This document shows, one piece after another, positions 17,381 through 28,242 of a stretch of DNA of 64,000 nt. The position numbers were made by a program, and so were the translations under genes. Under the pieces are notes generated by a model. It made no database searches, was not told where the DNA came from, and saw nothing but the letters and a program-made list of their open reading frames with translations. Source of the stretch: Solenopsis invicta (Eukaryota > Arthropoda > Insecta > Hymenoptera > Formicidae). The stretch's first letter is position 1, and each line of letters begins with the position of its first letter. Location of the stretch: the NCBI RefSeq assembly GCF_016802725.1, contig NC_052669.1, positions 11,886,770 through 11,950,769 of the forward strand, read 5' to 3'.

Positions 17381-20300
17381 TTATAATTGTATCTGCCAAT
17401 GTCCCCATGGTAATGTATTTGTTAATGATGATGGAACAAGGTATCTTTTATCATCATATGGCGAGAGCGCCACTTTGGATTCTGAAACTGTAAACACTTG
17501 ATGCAGCTTCGAACGTATACACGATTGGCTACGAGTTATTTCTATTTCATCGTTCAAACATCGCATATAATCTTCAAAAGTAATAGTTCGCGCTACTACA
17601 TTGTTTTTCACACCTTTCGCTTTTTTGGTATCCTTTTTACCATCTACTTTGATCGCGTACATCTTTGCTCTAAGCCCTACAAATTCGGTCATGATCGCAC
17701 CGTTGTTTTCATCTTTCATTAGACCGAGGACTTTTTTATTCGCGAGAGGCATACCGTACGGGTTGTCTGCGGGATAATCGCTTGTATCATATCTCGCTAT
17801 ATCACGTTTCATCGTTGAATAAATATCATCGCACTCGAGGAAATAAACAAGACTATCGGTATCTGAATATAACAATTTGCACTTGTCTTTATATAGCGGA
17901 AACATATATTCGTGATGAAATTCGTACAAGCAGATTTTTGATATGTCAAGTATACACATACCCACATAAATCGGCTTGTTAAACTTCACCTCGAGTTTAC
18001 GCAGTTCGACGGCAACTAAATTTTCCGCAAAGACGCTGCGGCTGTGAAAATTTGGTTTAGCGATTATTGCCTCTGCACCGTAACGTCCTTCCCATTTTGT
18101 CAATAATTTTACGTCGACGTGATTACGTACGTTTTCCATAGTTTTTCCAAACACGGCGTTGTTCATCAATTTGTACAAATTCTTTTCGAAATCATTTTTT
18201 GCGCTCATTCTAAATTTTGTGTTCAATTCTATATAATCGCGAAGCCATGGAGATTGAGCAAACTGTAATACGCGATGAATTTTTGTTACGCTAAGCCCAT
18301 TGCGCGTGCATTGTTGCAAATAACGGTAATGTATCACATATCGCTTTTTATCGTACAACGTTGCGAGAAGTTTTTTCTGCCGTGATCCTGGCGGTTTATC
18401 GTGTGTAGGGCAGAAAGGTAAGTCAGTGTGTCGATCGTGCAGACATTGTGGATATGTGAGATCGACTTCTAGCACATACCCAGTGGGCGAATCCGAAGCG
18501 ATCGCGTTCACGTCAAAATCGTCAACGTTTTCGATCCATTGAAACTCACCGTATGGTAATGGTTGACACATCGCAAAACCATACATATTGTTTATGTCAA
18601 AATACATTAGATAAGACGATGGTTTCGATGGATCGTAAGAACGCATGTACTTATTATTGGCTTTAGCATATCTACCGGAGCATTGACTCAAACCACCGCG
18701 TATACCGCGTTCTATAAATAAGATCATGTCTATATCGGTGAGCAACTCAAATCTTACGCGTGTTAGTTTCAACATTGCATCCCAAGTGTAGCCTGGCAAT
18801 GTGTAATAATGCGCGGGATCAAGATCATAACTATTAATGCTACTTTCGCGGAAGTTTTGAAAAATATCAGCCAATAATAAGACATCGGTCTTGAGATATA
18901 AGTCGCTGTATTCACCCAGGGTTTTGATTGAGAACCGCTGCCAAACTTTCTGAGCATGAGCATAATCTGTCTGTGATACCGTCTGCTTGGTAAGAGAACT
19001 ATAAAATGATTCACGCGGTGGTAGTTGCGTTTCATACAGTTTGTCAACATTATCCACGTATTCGTATGGAAAGACACCTTTGCGTGTCAACAATTCAAAG
19101 TCTTCGTTTGATAACGAGGAAAATTCCGAATGAGAAATTTTTAATTTATCAAGACTTAAAAAAGATGCCAATTTGTCAAGACTTGAACTTAAAAACTTGT
19201 ACGAATCGATGAACCGTAGCCGTATACAATTTCGTGCATTTTTGAAAATTATGTCTTTATCACAAGTATTTTCAACATATTTGGTAAAAGATATATATTT
19301 TTCTTTATTTATCGGTAGTAAATCGATTTTGCCTTCAAACGTGGTGGCAATTTCTTTTATGATGAAATGTGCATCGTAACCAGATAAATTATGAAATATG
19401 ATCGGAATAACGTATGAATTTTTGTAATTTAAATTACAATCTGAATGAGCTGGACCACGGTAAGACCCTGTCAAATGGCAATGATCGCGCACACGTATAC
19501 TATTCGGTGTGAACGGTTTTTCACAGATATGACAATTCCTCGCGTTACTGTATGCCTCTTGCTGCTCTTTAGTTAATGATTCCATAGGAACATTGGCGGA
19601 TATTCTAGCTTTCACGCTATGCGCCAGGTTTTCGAGTTCTTTCGCGAACCACACGACGCAATCGTTATCGCGATGAAAGTGATACTCTGACAACGCGTCG
19701 TCGTATGAGCACTTAACATAATATGCTATACTAAATACCTCGTGATGCTGATACGAGAAATTTGAAGTGTTCTCTGTTCCTGGGTCAATCTTCCGCAGTA
19801 CGCACTCCAAATCTGAATATACAACAAAGGGTACACGCTCCTTGTTGTTGTAATTATCGAATTCTAGCCACTTGTTATCCTCGCTCGGTAGTAGAACGGC
19901 GCAGTCGTTTAATTGCTGACAATCCACTTTGTGTGACTGCAACTTTTCTTCAGAGCTGAAGTAATGCAGACAGCTATAAAAAAATAGAAGACGATTTTAA
20001 ACATTAAAATAATTTTTATAAGTGAGAAATATTTTTTTTTTAACAGATTTTATTATTACACTTACCGATCACAGATGTACTTTCTTCTTTTATTATTGTT
20101 CAGCTGTAAACTGACCAGTCGCGACAGGTTGTTTATACATGCAAAGTGGCCGAGGCTGTTCTCACGTTCATCTTCCAAGTACAGTAGATTGGCATGCTTC
20201 TCCTTCTTATCCTTGGTGAGCCTTATCGGAAATATGCGTAGTTTCTTTTCTTTTCTGTCGAATTCGGTACCGTACACATTCACCGACACGTCGTTTAATC

Positions 20301-21192
20301 GTTCAAATTTTCCAATGTCTTTTATGTTCATTGGAAATTGTATATCGTCAAACTTCAAAACAGTCGAATAATGCGGATATGACGATTCCCGGTCTGCATG
20401 TCTTTCGGCAGGGTACAGAGCAGCCACTACCGACCACGCGAAACACGCATTGTCTTTCGATTGCACATTAATCACGGCACGTTTATTCTTTATTCCCCGC
20501 GGCAATTCGATGCAACATCCCGCGTGCATGGGATTATGTTTATTAATGTTTACCGTTAAATTCAGTATTCGCGTAAGAGCCCAACCACTATCGCGTTCTT
20601 GGAACTCGTCGAGCATCGCCAACGTGACATCGATGACACTCTGCTGATACCACTCGCGCAAATTTGACGACCGATAAAGTTCATTGTTCCTCGTAGCGAT
20701 ATTTTTAATATTACGTTCATCATGATTATTAACATATTCACCATTAAATACGGTGTTTACCTTTACACTATCATGTTTCGCGATAGCGTCTTGCACTCGC
20801 TCAATCACCAAATCACTGGCGTCCTCCAAAAAATGTCGCGGCTCGATATAATCAATGTTAATAACAGCGCCAGTCACAATGCGATTCTTGAACGCGGTCT
20901 CGATCTCGCGCCATACGAGCGATTGCTTATCATCAGCGCCAGTGCTTGCATAATTGCCACCAACGTGCATGAAACGTCTTTCTAACTGCGCTTTTTCACC
21001 TTTGAGTCGCGCGATTCTTGACACTAGTGATTGTCTTTTTCCCACGGCGAGTCGAGGACGTTTGGCACTACAATGTTCTTCGAGCTGCGCGAGGTACTCG
21101 CATCGTTGCAACCACTCGAAACATTCAGCTAAATTTGCAATCTGCGAGCATTGCTCGAGCAGTTCGCGTTCCACTCGCTCACTATTTTCCAT
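17381..21192 (-). CDS. protein-primed DNA polymerase B, spliced, 1239 aa
   Basis: Proposed as join(21192..20066, 19973..17381). The 92-bp intron (20065-19974) has a GTAAGT donor and a TTTTTTTATAG acceptor, and removal restores the frame. The N-terminal 375 aa hold the insect-type region (NIDYIEPRHFLEDA, NACFAWSVVAALYPAERHA). The splice falls in a zinc finger reading YICDRC...SHKVDC. Exonuclease motifs follow: YSDLECVL (D430, E432), SGYDAHF (D577) and YLKTDVLLLAD. A CxxC...HCH...C cluster at about 524-556 resembles an endonuclease VII-type finger. Polymerase motifs are DINNMYGFAM (A), NNAVFGKTMENVR (B) and YSDTDSLVYF (C, about 1080). The length and order fit Polinton polymerases that replicate from a terminal protein. 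Confidence 0.92.
19974..20065 (-). other. predicted intron in the DNA polymerase gene
   Basis: GTAAGT...TTATAG on the minus strand, 92 bp and AT-rich. It separates YICDR from CLHYFSSEEKLQSHKVDC, so the C2H2/C2HC finger exists only in the spliced product. Confidence 0.85.
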
Positions 21193-21203
21193 TTTTCAGT
21201 TTT

Positions 21204-21890
21204 TTAGTACGTATCACACGCTTTCTCGGAGCACTTGCATGTATTTTGTTTACATGATTTGCAAATTCGCTGTGCGCTTAGAACGTTACAGTGTCCGTTT
21301 ATATATTTTAATTCACAAAAATCAGGAGGTATAGCGTATCTCCACCAAGGATCATCCTGCTCTCTATTTCTCTTTTCAACCCACCGATTAAATAAATTAA
21401 TCACTGCAGGTTCGCGCTTATCGTCGCAGTTCTGTGGTGGTGGTGTATACACGTTTATTGCAAGAAATTTGATGCACTGTCCATGACCAGCGGGAATCGT
21501 AATCTGCAGAATTATATCGTATATAGAGATATTCTGGTAAATTTTTTTTGCCCACTGGTATTTGTTTAATTGCTTTTCTTCACAATTATCAAACGCGCAC
21601 AGATGGTCCACTATGAGCAAATACAATTTTCTTTTCCTGTAGTCTGACAATCTACAAACACGTTCTGAGTTAATAATGACACCTTGACTCACGGCACGTT
21701 CACAAGTCCCGCGTATTCCTAATTCTCGATCGCGAAGGAATTTTATCGACGATACTCGTCGTCGTGGAACATCAGTTTCTTCTTCTTTTTCCGGCATAAA
21801 CACATTATCGAGAACGTACACGATTTCTTCTAGATCATAATCTATAAATATATTTATGTCTATATCAAGCAATGCGTCGTCAAACTCCAT
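21204..21890 (-). CDS. unknown Polinton protein with Cys-rich tail, 228 aa
   Basis: The product starts with an acidic, hydrophobic segment (MEFDDALLDIDINIFIDYDL). A basic middle part follows (RKRKLYLLIVDHLCAFDNC), then WWRYAIPPDFCELKY, and it ends in a tail with seven Cys in about 35 residues (ICKSCKQNTCKCSEKACDTY), likely metal-binding. Its stop is 11 bp before the polymerase ATG, so the two may share a transcript. The rightmost position and a strong TATA-initiator pair upstream suggest early expression. I recognise no family. Confidence 0.7.
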   Translation of the reverse strand: MEFDDALLDIDINIFIDYDLEEIVYVLDNVFMPEKEEETDVPRRRVSSIKFLRDRELGIRGTCERAVSQGVIINSERVCRLSDYRKRKLYLLIVDHLCAFDNCEEKQLNKYQWAKKIYQNISIYDIILQITIPAGHGQCIKFLAINVYTPPPQNCDDKREPAVINLFNRWVEKRNREQDDPWWRYAIPPDFCELKYINGHCNVLSAQRICKSCKQNTCKCSEKACDTY

Positions 21891-21954
21891 TTTTGACTGC
21901 GTTTAATGTGAACTTCAATATGATCAACCATTTTTTTAGAGAGTAACTATTACG

Positions 21955-22010
21955 ACTGATTCGGTGTCCACATCGAGACTGATCGTATAATACATTCGCC
22001 AAACTTATAA
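21955..22010 (-). promoter_or_regulatory. candidate promoter of the rightmost leftward genes
   Basis: TTATAAG (22010-22004) is followed 29 bp downstream by TCAGT with its A at 21980. A second overlapping pair is TATTATAC (about 21991-21984) with TCAGT (A at 21957). Both point left to the ATG at 21890. Confidence 0.5.
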
Positions 22011-22062
22011 CCGAAACATGAGTTTAATCGATCGAAATATTAACGCTTCCCTCTTGCATCAT

Positions 22063-22340
22063 CTAAATATTGTTTCAACGTCAGCAGCCGAATTATCGGC
22101 GCTTATCTTTACTAAGAAAGATACCTTGCACGATTAGACATGCCACTGGGTGGCAACCGCACACGAAAAAGAGCTCATGTAAACAAATCTAAATATTATT
22201 TACACGTGTCATTAGAAGCCGGACTATCGGCGCTTCTCTTTACTAAGAAAGATATCTTGCACGATTAGACATGCCACTGGGCGACAACCGCGCATGAAAG
22301 AGAGTTCACGTAAACAACTCTAAATAATATTTCAACGCGT
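22063..22340. repeat. tandem direct repeats of about 126-131 bp, two copies plus a partial third
   Basis: The block CTAAATATTGTTTCAACGTC...CTTTACTAAGAAAGATA...TTGCACGATTAGACATGCCA...CTCATGTAAACAA starts at 22063, 22189 and (partial) 22320. It lies between the right terminal repeat and the promoter of the 21890 gene. No ORF crosses it convincingly. It could hold regulatory or replication signals. Confidence 0.85.
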
Positions 22341-22449
22341 TATTAGCACAGCTGAAAGAGCTGTTCAGCGCTTTTCTCTCTCTCTCTCTTGCATCCACCT
22401 TGACCAAAAAATTATTAGAGGATAGCGAGCGCTGGGGGGCGGCGGTGGC

Positions 22450-23409
22450 GGATCGCCCCAGCGGACCCCGCGTTAGACAGCGCGCATCCCCTCCGCGTAC
22501 GCGGCGGCGGCGGCGGCGGCGGCGGACCCCGCGGAAATAGCCGCGCACACCCCTTCGCCATCGTATCGCTTATCTCCCTCGTGATGACATACATTTCCGA
22601 TTTCAAAGAACAGTCATACACACCTCCTCGCGATGTGATTTATTATGTTTATGTAAACAGAGTGACAGGTACATGGTCCATGTTTACATTAAATGGCCAG
22701 TTGCCTCCACGCGACACATTTCAAAGGTATCGGCCAAGAACATGGTCCTCGAATCGTTATCACTCTGTTTACTTAAACATTGATTACGCAGAACTACCGG
22801 TTAGGTTCGTACACGTGTCCCCGATTTAATCCCCCCTCGCTCTGCCCCGGTCGCGTAACATCGTCTCCGGTTAGACCCCCCGTGAGACCCGAAATATTCC
22901 CCCCTTCCCCGCACGCGGCACATTTCAAAGGTGTCAAATTTATTTAAACATCGGCCAAGAACATGGTCCTCGAATCGTTATCACTGTTTATATAAACATT
23001 GATTACGCAGAACCATTTCCGATTTCAAAGTACTGTCATACCCACCTCCTCGCGGTGCGATTTATTATGTTTATGTAAACAGAGTGACAAGTACATGGTC
23101 CATGTTTACATTAAATGGCCAGTTGCCTCCACGCGACACATTTCAAAGGTGTCAAATTGATTTAAACATTGGCCAAGAACATGGTCCTCGAATCGTTATC
23201 TCTGTTTATATAAACATTGATTACGCAGAACTACCGGTTAGGTTTACACGTGTGACCCCGTTTTAAGCCCCCCTCCCCCTCCCCACCCGGTTTGGTCCAC
23301 CCGCGGGACCTTATCGCCGGTTAGGTCCCCCCGCGCGACCCGAAATATTCCCCCCCTTCCCCGCACCCCCCTGAGACCCCTGGGTTTGAATCCGCCTATG
23401 CATTCTACT
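22450..23409. repeat. right terminal inverted repeat of the Polinton
   Basis: Inverse of 6484-7450; it ends GCATTCTACT at 23409. The CCG/CGG run is shorter here than in the left copy. The inner limit is where the match stops after GGCGATCC. Confidence 0.95.
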
Positions 23410-23415
23410 CCGGTC
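23410..23415. repeat. target site duplication of the Polinton, right copy
   Basis: CCGGTC, identical to 6478-6483. Confidence 0.93.
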
Positions 23416-24466
23416 GTTTGCGAGCTTCTACGGCGGGACGGCTCAAACACACGCGGCAGCCGACAGCTGAGTGCCTCGACGAGGTCTCGGGCTTGAGGTG
23501 GAGAGCCAGCCAAACACTAAGAAGCAAGGTGCGTTCAATCGCCACGCGGCGGACGCACTCGCACACTAACCTAAGGGCTCCACCTCAGAACGCGATAGTC
23601 GAACAGCCGGTCGACACCGACAGCTCGTGGCTTTACACAGCGGTTAGACGGGTCACCTCGACTTCAGCACGGTTCTTCCTCCGCTCCTCGATCCGCGGGG
23701 CTTGTCCGGGCCTGGCACACTCTACGATAGCCGCTCCCGATATCTCCAGCCGATATCTCGCATGCTCGCTCACGCTTCGCACAGCAGGGATCGCCGGGTC
23801 GCACGCAAAAGCCGAGAGGATCACGCTCGATGCGCGATCGATGAGCGCTACCCCTCCCACAGGGTGCGCGATATCCTTGCGCCTAGCGGCGCGACCTATC
23901 AGCGGCCGCCCTTATCTAGCTGTGACGTCACGGCAGCGCAGTGTCGGGTCTCCGCAGGTGTCGTGCGGTCCCCATCGGCATCCGACATCCTCGTCGTTCT
24001 CGTCGTCCTCGCGGACGACAGCAGCAGAATTTTCCCAGCGACGACTCTTCGCCGCTACCCTCCTCGATGGACAGCCGGCATTTAACGGCTCTCGTCCTGG
24101 CCGTTGGTCCGCCCCAGCCTGTCCATCAGCTGTGCCACTCGCGAGCCTCCTTTGCGCTTATCTGTCGCCACGTCTTGTCTCGTCCTCCTCTCCGTCGGCG
24201 GTTTCCTGGGTGCCGGCCCTGGACGATCGCCTTCTCCTTTTCCTGTCGCGGTCCGTCTCCCTCGCCGCTGCTGGTCCTTAGACGACGTTTGTCGAGGTGC
24301 TCGCGGTCACATGAAATAAGCCGCGAATGAGTAAACAAAATAATACGCTCCGCAGTCCCGCCGGAGACTTCGCCCTCTCGCTGAGTGCCCGGCCCGGTCA
24401 TACGCGCCTCCTCGCGCTACGCTGAGGCGGAGGACGAAGTGGCGAGGCAGATAAAACTGCCACGTC

Positions 24467-24469
<3 letters not shown>
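23416..24469 (+). repeat. right part of the LTR-like element interrupted by the Polinton
   Basis: This GC-rich sequence ends CTGCCACGTCACA next to a TA microsatellite. Its last 400 bp has a diverged relative at 4770-5200. The long open frames here (for example 287 codons at 23418-24281) show no recognisable domain, overlap others in several frames and are not kept in the relative, so they look like a by-product of high GC. Confidence 0.55.

Positions 24470-24502
<33 letters not shown>
24470..24502. repeat. TA microsatellite
   Basis: A run of AT dinucleotides separates the LTR-like element from the next foldback. Confidence 0.9.
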
Positions 24503-24503
<1 letters not shown>

Positions 24504-25043
24504 TACTGTGTCCAAAAAGTAAGGTGACATTGCATTTATTTCGAAAATTCTTTATTTATTCTTGCAAATCAATTTCGTCCCCTTCAAAGTAATCCCCCCC
24601 TGATATAATACACTTATTCCAACGGATTTTCCAATCTTCGAAACAGTTGTAATAATCGATTTCAGGAATGGCCTTTAGCTCCTTCTTCGCAGCGAAACGG
24701 TGTCCCCGGAGCGGCCGCTTGAGTTTGCTGAATAGCCAGAAGTCGCATGGAGCCAAATCAGGTGAATACGGTGGTTGTGGAACGATATTAGTCGAGTTTT
24801 TGGTTAAAAAATCACGAATCACCGTTTCGAGTCGATAGAAGAGATTCAAGCCGCTGCGAAGAAGGAACTAAAGGCCATTCCTGAAATCGATTATTACAAC
24901 TGTTTCGAAGATTGGAAAATCCGTTGGAATAAGTGTATTATATCAGGGGGGGGATTACTTTGAAGGGGATGAAATTGATTTGCAAGAATAAATAAAGAAT
25001 TTTCGAAATAAATGCAATGTCACCTTACTTTTTGGACACAGTA

Positions 25044-25044
<1 letters not shown>
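24503..25044 (-). mobile_element. foldback made of two inverted mariner 3' ends
   Basis: The left half on the minus strand encodes the last 97 codons of a mariner transposase (VPQPPYSPDLAPCDFWLFSK, ending GGDYFEGDEIDLQE). The right half repeats the outer 200 bp inverted (24841-25044), including the same coding end. Both ends carry ACTGTGTCCAAAAAGTAAGGTG. It cannot make a full transposase and is flanked by TA repeats on both sides. Confidence 0.85.

Positions 25045-25088
<44 letters not shown>
25045..25088. repeat. TA microsatellite
   Basis: A pure AT dinucleotide run between two foldbacks. Confidence 0.9.
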
Positions 25089-25092
<4 letters not shown>

Positions 25093-25465
25093 TCAGAACG
25101 ACCCATGTGTCCTCGTAAAAACGTGTTCTTGAATAAATTCTGAGACGATTTTTCCTGTACGAAAATTTTGTCCGACGCTTACTTTTTGAATAATAAGAGG
25201 ATAAAGTTAGCGAATCACAGGCCGTGTACACGTGGTAGACAAAGGCGCCGCAACTCACCGTCCGACGCGGGCGCTTACTCGTGTCGGACGGTGAGTTGCG
25301 GCGCCTTTGTCTACCATGTGTACACGGCCCGTGATTCGCTAACTTTATCCTTTTATTATTCAAAAAGTAAGCGTCGGACAAAATTTTCGTACAGGAAAAA
25401 TCGTCTCAGAATTTATTCAAGAATATGTCTTTACCGGGACACATGGGTCGTTCTGAATCACCCTG
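25089..25465. repeat. near-perfect foldback MITE, arms about 180 bp
   Basis: GATTCAGAACGACCCATGTG at the left and CACATGGGTCGTTCTGAATC at the right begin two arms that match over almost their entire length around a loop near 25266-25280. The right end continues to CACCCTG and a TA. The CAGGGTG start is shared with the IS630-type elements that follow; on the left it seems eroded into the TA run. Confidence 0.9.
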
Positions 25466-25469
25466 TATA

Positions 25470-26486
25470 GGGGAGACCGGGGCAAATCGTTAGACGGGGT
25501 AATTCGATAATTGGAAATATCTTTTTATGGGTACATATTAAAAATTTACTTTAAACACTATAAACACGTCCTAATGTAACGATGTTGCTAACAAAGATTT
25601 GTTGGTAACGGCGTCATATTGAAGTCGTAGTAGTGAAAAATGTGTTTTGTGACAGTCAAAGTAATTTCTGATAGTCGGCATTTCTTCGAAATTTAAATAA
25701 GATAATAAGGTTTTTTTGAAAACTTTGAATGTATCGTGTCCAGTTGAACGTATTTGAAACATTTCATGTTTACTTTTTGCTGTGTGATGTCTATTTTTGT
25801 CGATCATACGCAATAATGCGCACAGTTGATGTTGGGGCTATCGTAATACCGAGCACCGGAGCGATTCGTTAATACTGATTGCAGCACCTAACCTAAATTG
25901 GGTAACTCTAACCCTTCGGCTGTGTTACGAACGTCTGTGCTACGCAGAGTTAAACATTGAAGTAAAGTTCTTCATTGATTTAGTTCAAACTTGATAATAT
26001 TGTGTCTTTTAGTACATAGAATATGAATATGAATATAAAATCGTCGCTCTTAAGCAGGTAAAAATAAAGCGTTAAAGATTAACCACACTTGTGAGGTTAG
26101 GAAATCTGTTACACCGATGGTATAAAAGAATATGCAAAAGTGTATGTTTGCATTTGTTTTTTGTATACCTACATCCTTTTTTAAATAAAAGAAAGTCTTA
26201 ACAACAGCTTTTTTACAGACTTTCAACTTAAAATATAAATTTCGGAATATTCCCGGACTAGTTACGAAATACCCCGGACTTGGCGCTATTCTTAATTCTT
26301 GACATTGGTCGACATTTTTATATGTACTTTAAAGCAAGTACATTTGCATGTTCTATTTATATCGGTATTGTGAAGGGGAAGGTTCAACTTTTCAAACCGG
26401 CTCATGTTTTTTTTTTTTTTTTAATTAATATAGGACTCAGGAGATACAAAAGAAAAAAAGGTCTAACGATTTGCCCCGGTCTCACC
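25470..26486. repeat. MITE of about 1 kb with GGGGAGACCGGGGCAAATCG ends
   Basis: GACCGGGGCAAATCGTTAGAC near 25475 is repeated inverted near 26461-26482 (GTCTAACGATTTGCCCCGGTC). The inside is AT-rich without a credible gene. The host dinucleotide looks like TA. Confidence 0.8.
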
Positions 26487-26511
26487 TATATATATATTTT
26501 TTTTTAACTTC

Positions 26512-26637
26512 TTGTTTCTATTGTGTGCGTTCGTGCGCGCGTGCGTGCGTCCGCGCGTGCGCGCGTGCGTGTGTGCATGTGTGCGTGCGTGCTTGCTTGC
26601 TTGCTTACTTGCTTGCGTGCGTGTTTTTATATATATA
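26512..26637. repeat. GT/GC-rich simple repeat (GTGC, GCTT units) with TA tail
   Basis: Runs of GTGCGTGC and GCTTGCTT. The Cys/Ala-rich ORFs through it are low-complexity artefacts. Confidence 0.9.
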
Positions 26638-27434
26638 CAGGGTGCGAGAAAAGTTCCGGGACGGCGAAATATCTCGAATACTAAGCATTTTAGGAAAAAG
26701 TGTTTCAGACAAAAGTTGTAGGGTTTAAAAAGATCTATTTACTGATCTTATCAGTTTGACCTTGGATGGCGTCGCCAAGGTCAGATCGAAATTACATTAA
26801 CTTTTTTAAATGGAACACCTAACTTTTTATTGCATATTCTTGTAGCTTATCTCGAGACCTTTCCAAAACATTACAAGAAAGTTTATTTTCGTTGAGTACT
26901 TTCCGAGTTGTGAGGCTTGAAATCTACAGTGTACTGTAGTGTGGGTCCAGCCAGTTCAGGCAAGAGTGGCGTGTGGGTCCGGCCAGTTAAGGCAAGTGTG
27001 GCGTGTGTCCGGCTAGTTAAGGCAAGTGTGGCGTGTGTCCGGCCAGTTAAGGCAAGTGTGGCGTGTGTCCGGCCAGTTAAGGCAAGTGTGGCGTGTGTCC
27101 GGCCAGTTAAGGCAAGAGTGGCTGGACCCACACTACAGTACACTGTAGCTTTCAAGCCTCACAACTCGGAAAGTACTCAACGAAAATAAACTTTCTTGTA
27201 ATGTTTTGGAAAGGTCTCGAGATAAGCTACAAGAATATGCAATAAAAAGTTAGGTGTTCCATTTAAAAAAGTTAATGTAATTTCGATCTGACCTTGGCGT
27301 CGCCATCCAAGGTCAAACTCATAAGATCAGTAAATAGATCTTTTAAAACCCTACAACTTTTGTCTGAAACACTTTTTCCTAAAATGCCTAGTTTTCGAGA
27401 TATTTCGCCGTCCCGGAACTTTTCTCGCACCCTG
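26638..27434. mobile_element. non-autonomous foldback element with tandem-repeat core
   Basis: Arms of about 290 bp start CAGGGTGCGAGAAAAG and end CTTTTCTCGCACCCTG, with TA on both sides. The arms share a block (AAAGTTGTAGGGTTT, GACCTTGGATGGCGTCGCCA, GGCTTGAAA) with the ends of the transposon at 27455-30057, so this looks like a relative using a similar transposase. The core is a 30-bp tandem repeat. Confidence 0.85.
26945..27125. repeat. tandem repeat, about 30-bp unit, six copies
   Basis: GTCCGGCCAGTTAAGGCAAG plus GTGGCGTGT is repeated head to tail. The complementary ORFs on both strands are due to the repeat. Confidence 0.9.
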
Positions 27435-28016
27435 TATATATATATATATATATACAGGGTGTTTCAGACCACCCGTACACCCTTTTTCTCTTCGCAGGAT
27501 TAGGACCAATCAAAAATATGTTCAGACGAAAGTTGTAGGGTTTCAAAAGATCTATTCAATGATCTTATCAGTTTGACCTTGGATGGCGTCGCCAAGGTCA
27601 GATCGAAATCACATTAAGTTTTTTAAATGAAACACCCTATTTTTGATTCCAGAATCTAATAGCTGGTGTCAAGACCTTTCCAAAACACTATAAGAATGTT
27701 TATTTTCGTTGACTACTTTCCGAGTTGTGCGGCTTGAAAGTTACACTACCGCCAGCATCAGCATTACTCAAGATGTACCATGTGGTGGTTACTTAGTCGG
27801 ATTTAATCTTGTGTGTGGGTGTGTGCATACGTGCATGCGTATGTGTATGGGGGAGGAAAAGGGGAGTCAAAATTTTATGTACTCTGCTTTTGTTTATTAA
27901 CTGGATTGATTATGTTTGATGATCAATCATGTCCAGATTGACTGTATGCATTTTCCCGTGCTTAGCATTATCCAGAATGAACGACGTGGACGTGACGAGA
28001 ATTTCATCCCATTGGG

Positions 28017-28221
28017 GTGCTTGATTCACGTGAGTCCCCTTGCCTCTCACGTTTGTGGTGCTTGATTCACGTGAGTCCCCTTGCCTCTCACGTTTGGGGT
28101 GCTTGATTCACGTGAGTCCCCTTGCCTCTCACGTTTGGGGTGCTTGATTCACGTGAGTCCCCTTGCCTCTCACGTTTGGGGTGCTTGATTCACGTGAGTC
28201 CCCTTGCCTCTCACGTTCGGG
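28017..28221. repeat. five copies of a 41-bp tandem repeat
   Basis: The unit starts GTGCTTGATTCACGTGAGTC and ends TCTCACGTTTGGG; copies begin at 28017, 28058, 28099, 28140 and 28181. It lies between the transposase stop and one terminal repeat. There are no spacers that differ between copies, so it is not a CRISPR array. Confidence 0.95.
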
Positions 28222-28242
28222 AATGAATGAGTGTATGTTTTG

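Larger units (their letters stand above)
6484..23409. mobile_element. complete Polinton/Maverick (adintovirus-like) element
   Basis: The element is 16,926 bp, bounded by long inverted repeats with AG...CT ends and a perfect 6-bp target duplication. It encodes protein-primed DNA polymerase B, a chromodomain integrase, a packaging ATPase, an adenain-like protease, and both the major and the penton-type minor capsid proteins, which is the full Polinton hallmark set. A phospholipase A2/core-protein fusion is also present, as in adintoviruses. I found no frameshift or stop in any hallmark gene once two introns are taken into account. The nearly identical terminal repeats suggest a recent insertion. 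Whether it makes particles cannot be told from sequence alone. Confidence 0.96.

Noticed and set aside
23418..24281. 287-codon plus-strand ORF right of the Polinton
   Set aside because: It lies in GC-rich repeat DNA with several overlapping long frames, has no recognisable domain, and the diverged relative at 4770-5200 does not keep a matching frame.
26471..26728. Cys/Ala/Arg-rich ORFs
   Set aside because: They are translations of GTGC/GCTT simple repeats.
26883..27189. Mirror-image 90-codon ORFs on both strands
   Set aside because: Caused by the 30-bp tandem repeat and the palindromic arms of a foldback element.
28017..28221. CRISPR-like regular repeats
   Set aside because: The copies are contiguous without variable spacers, in a eukaryotic transposon.
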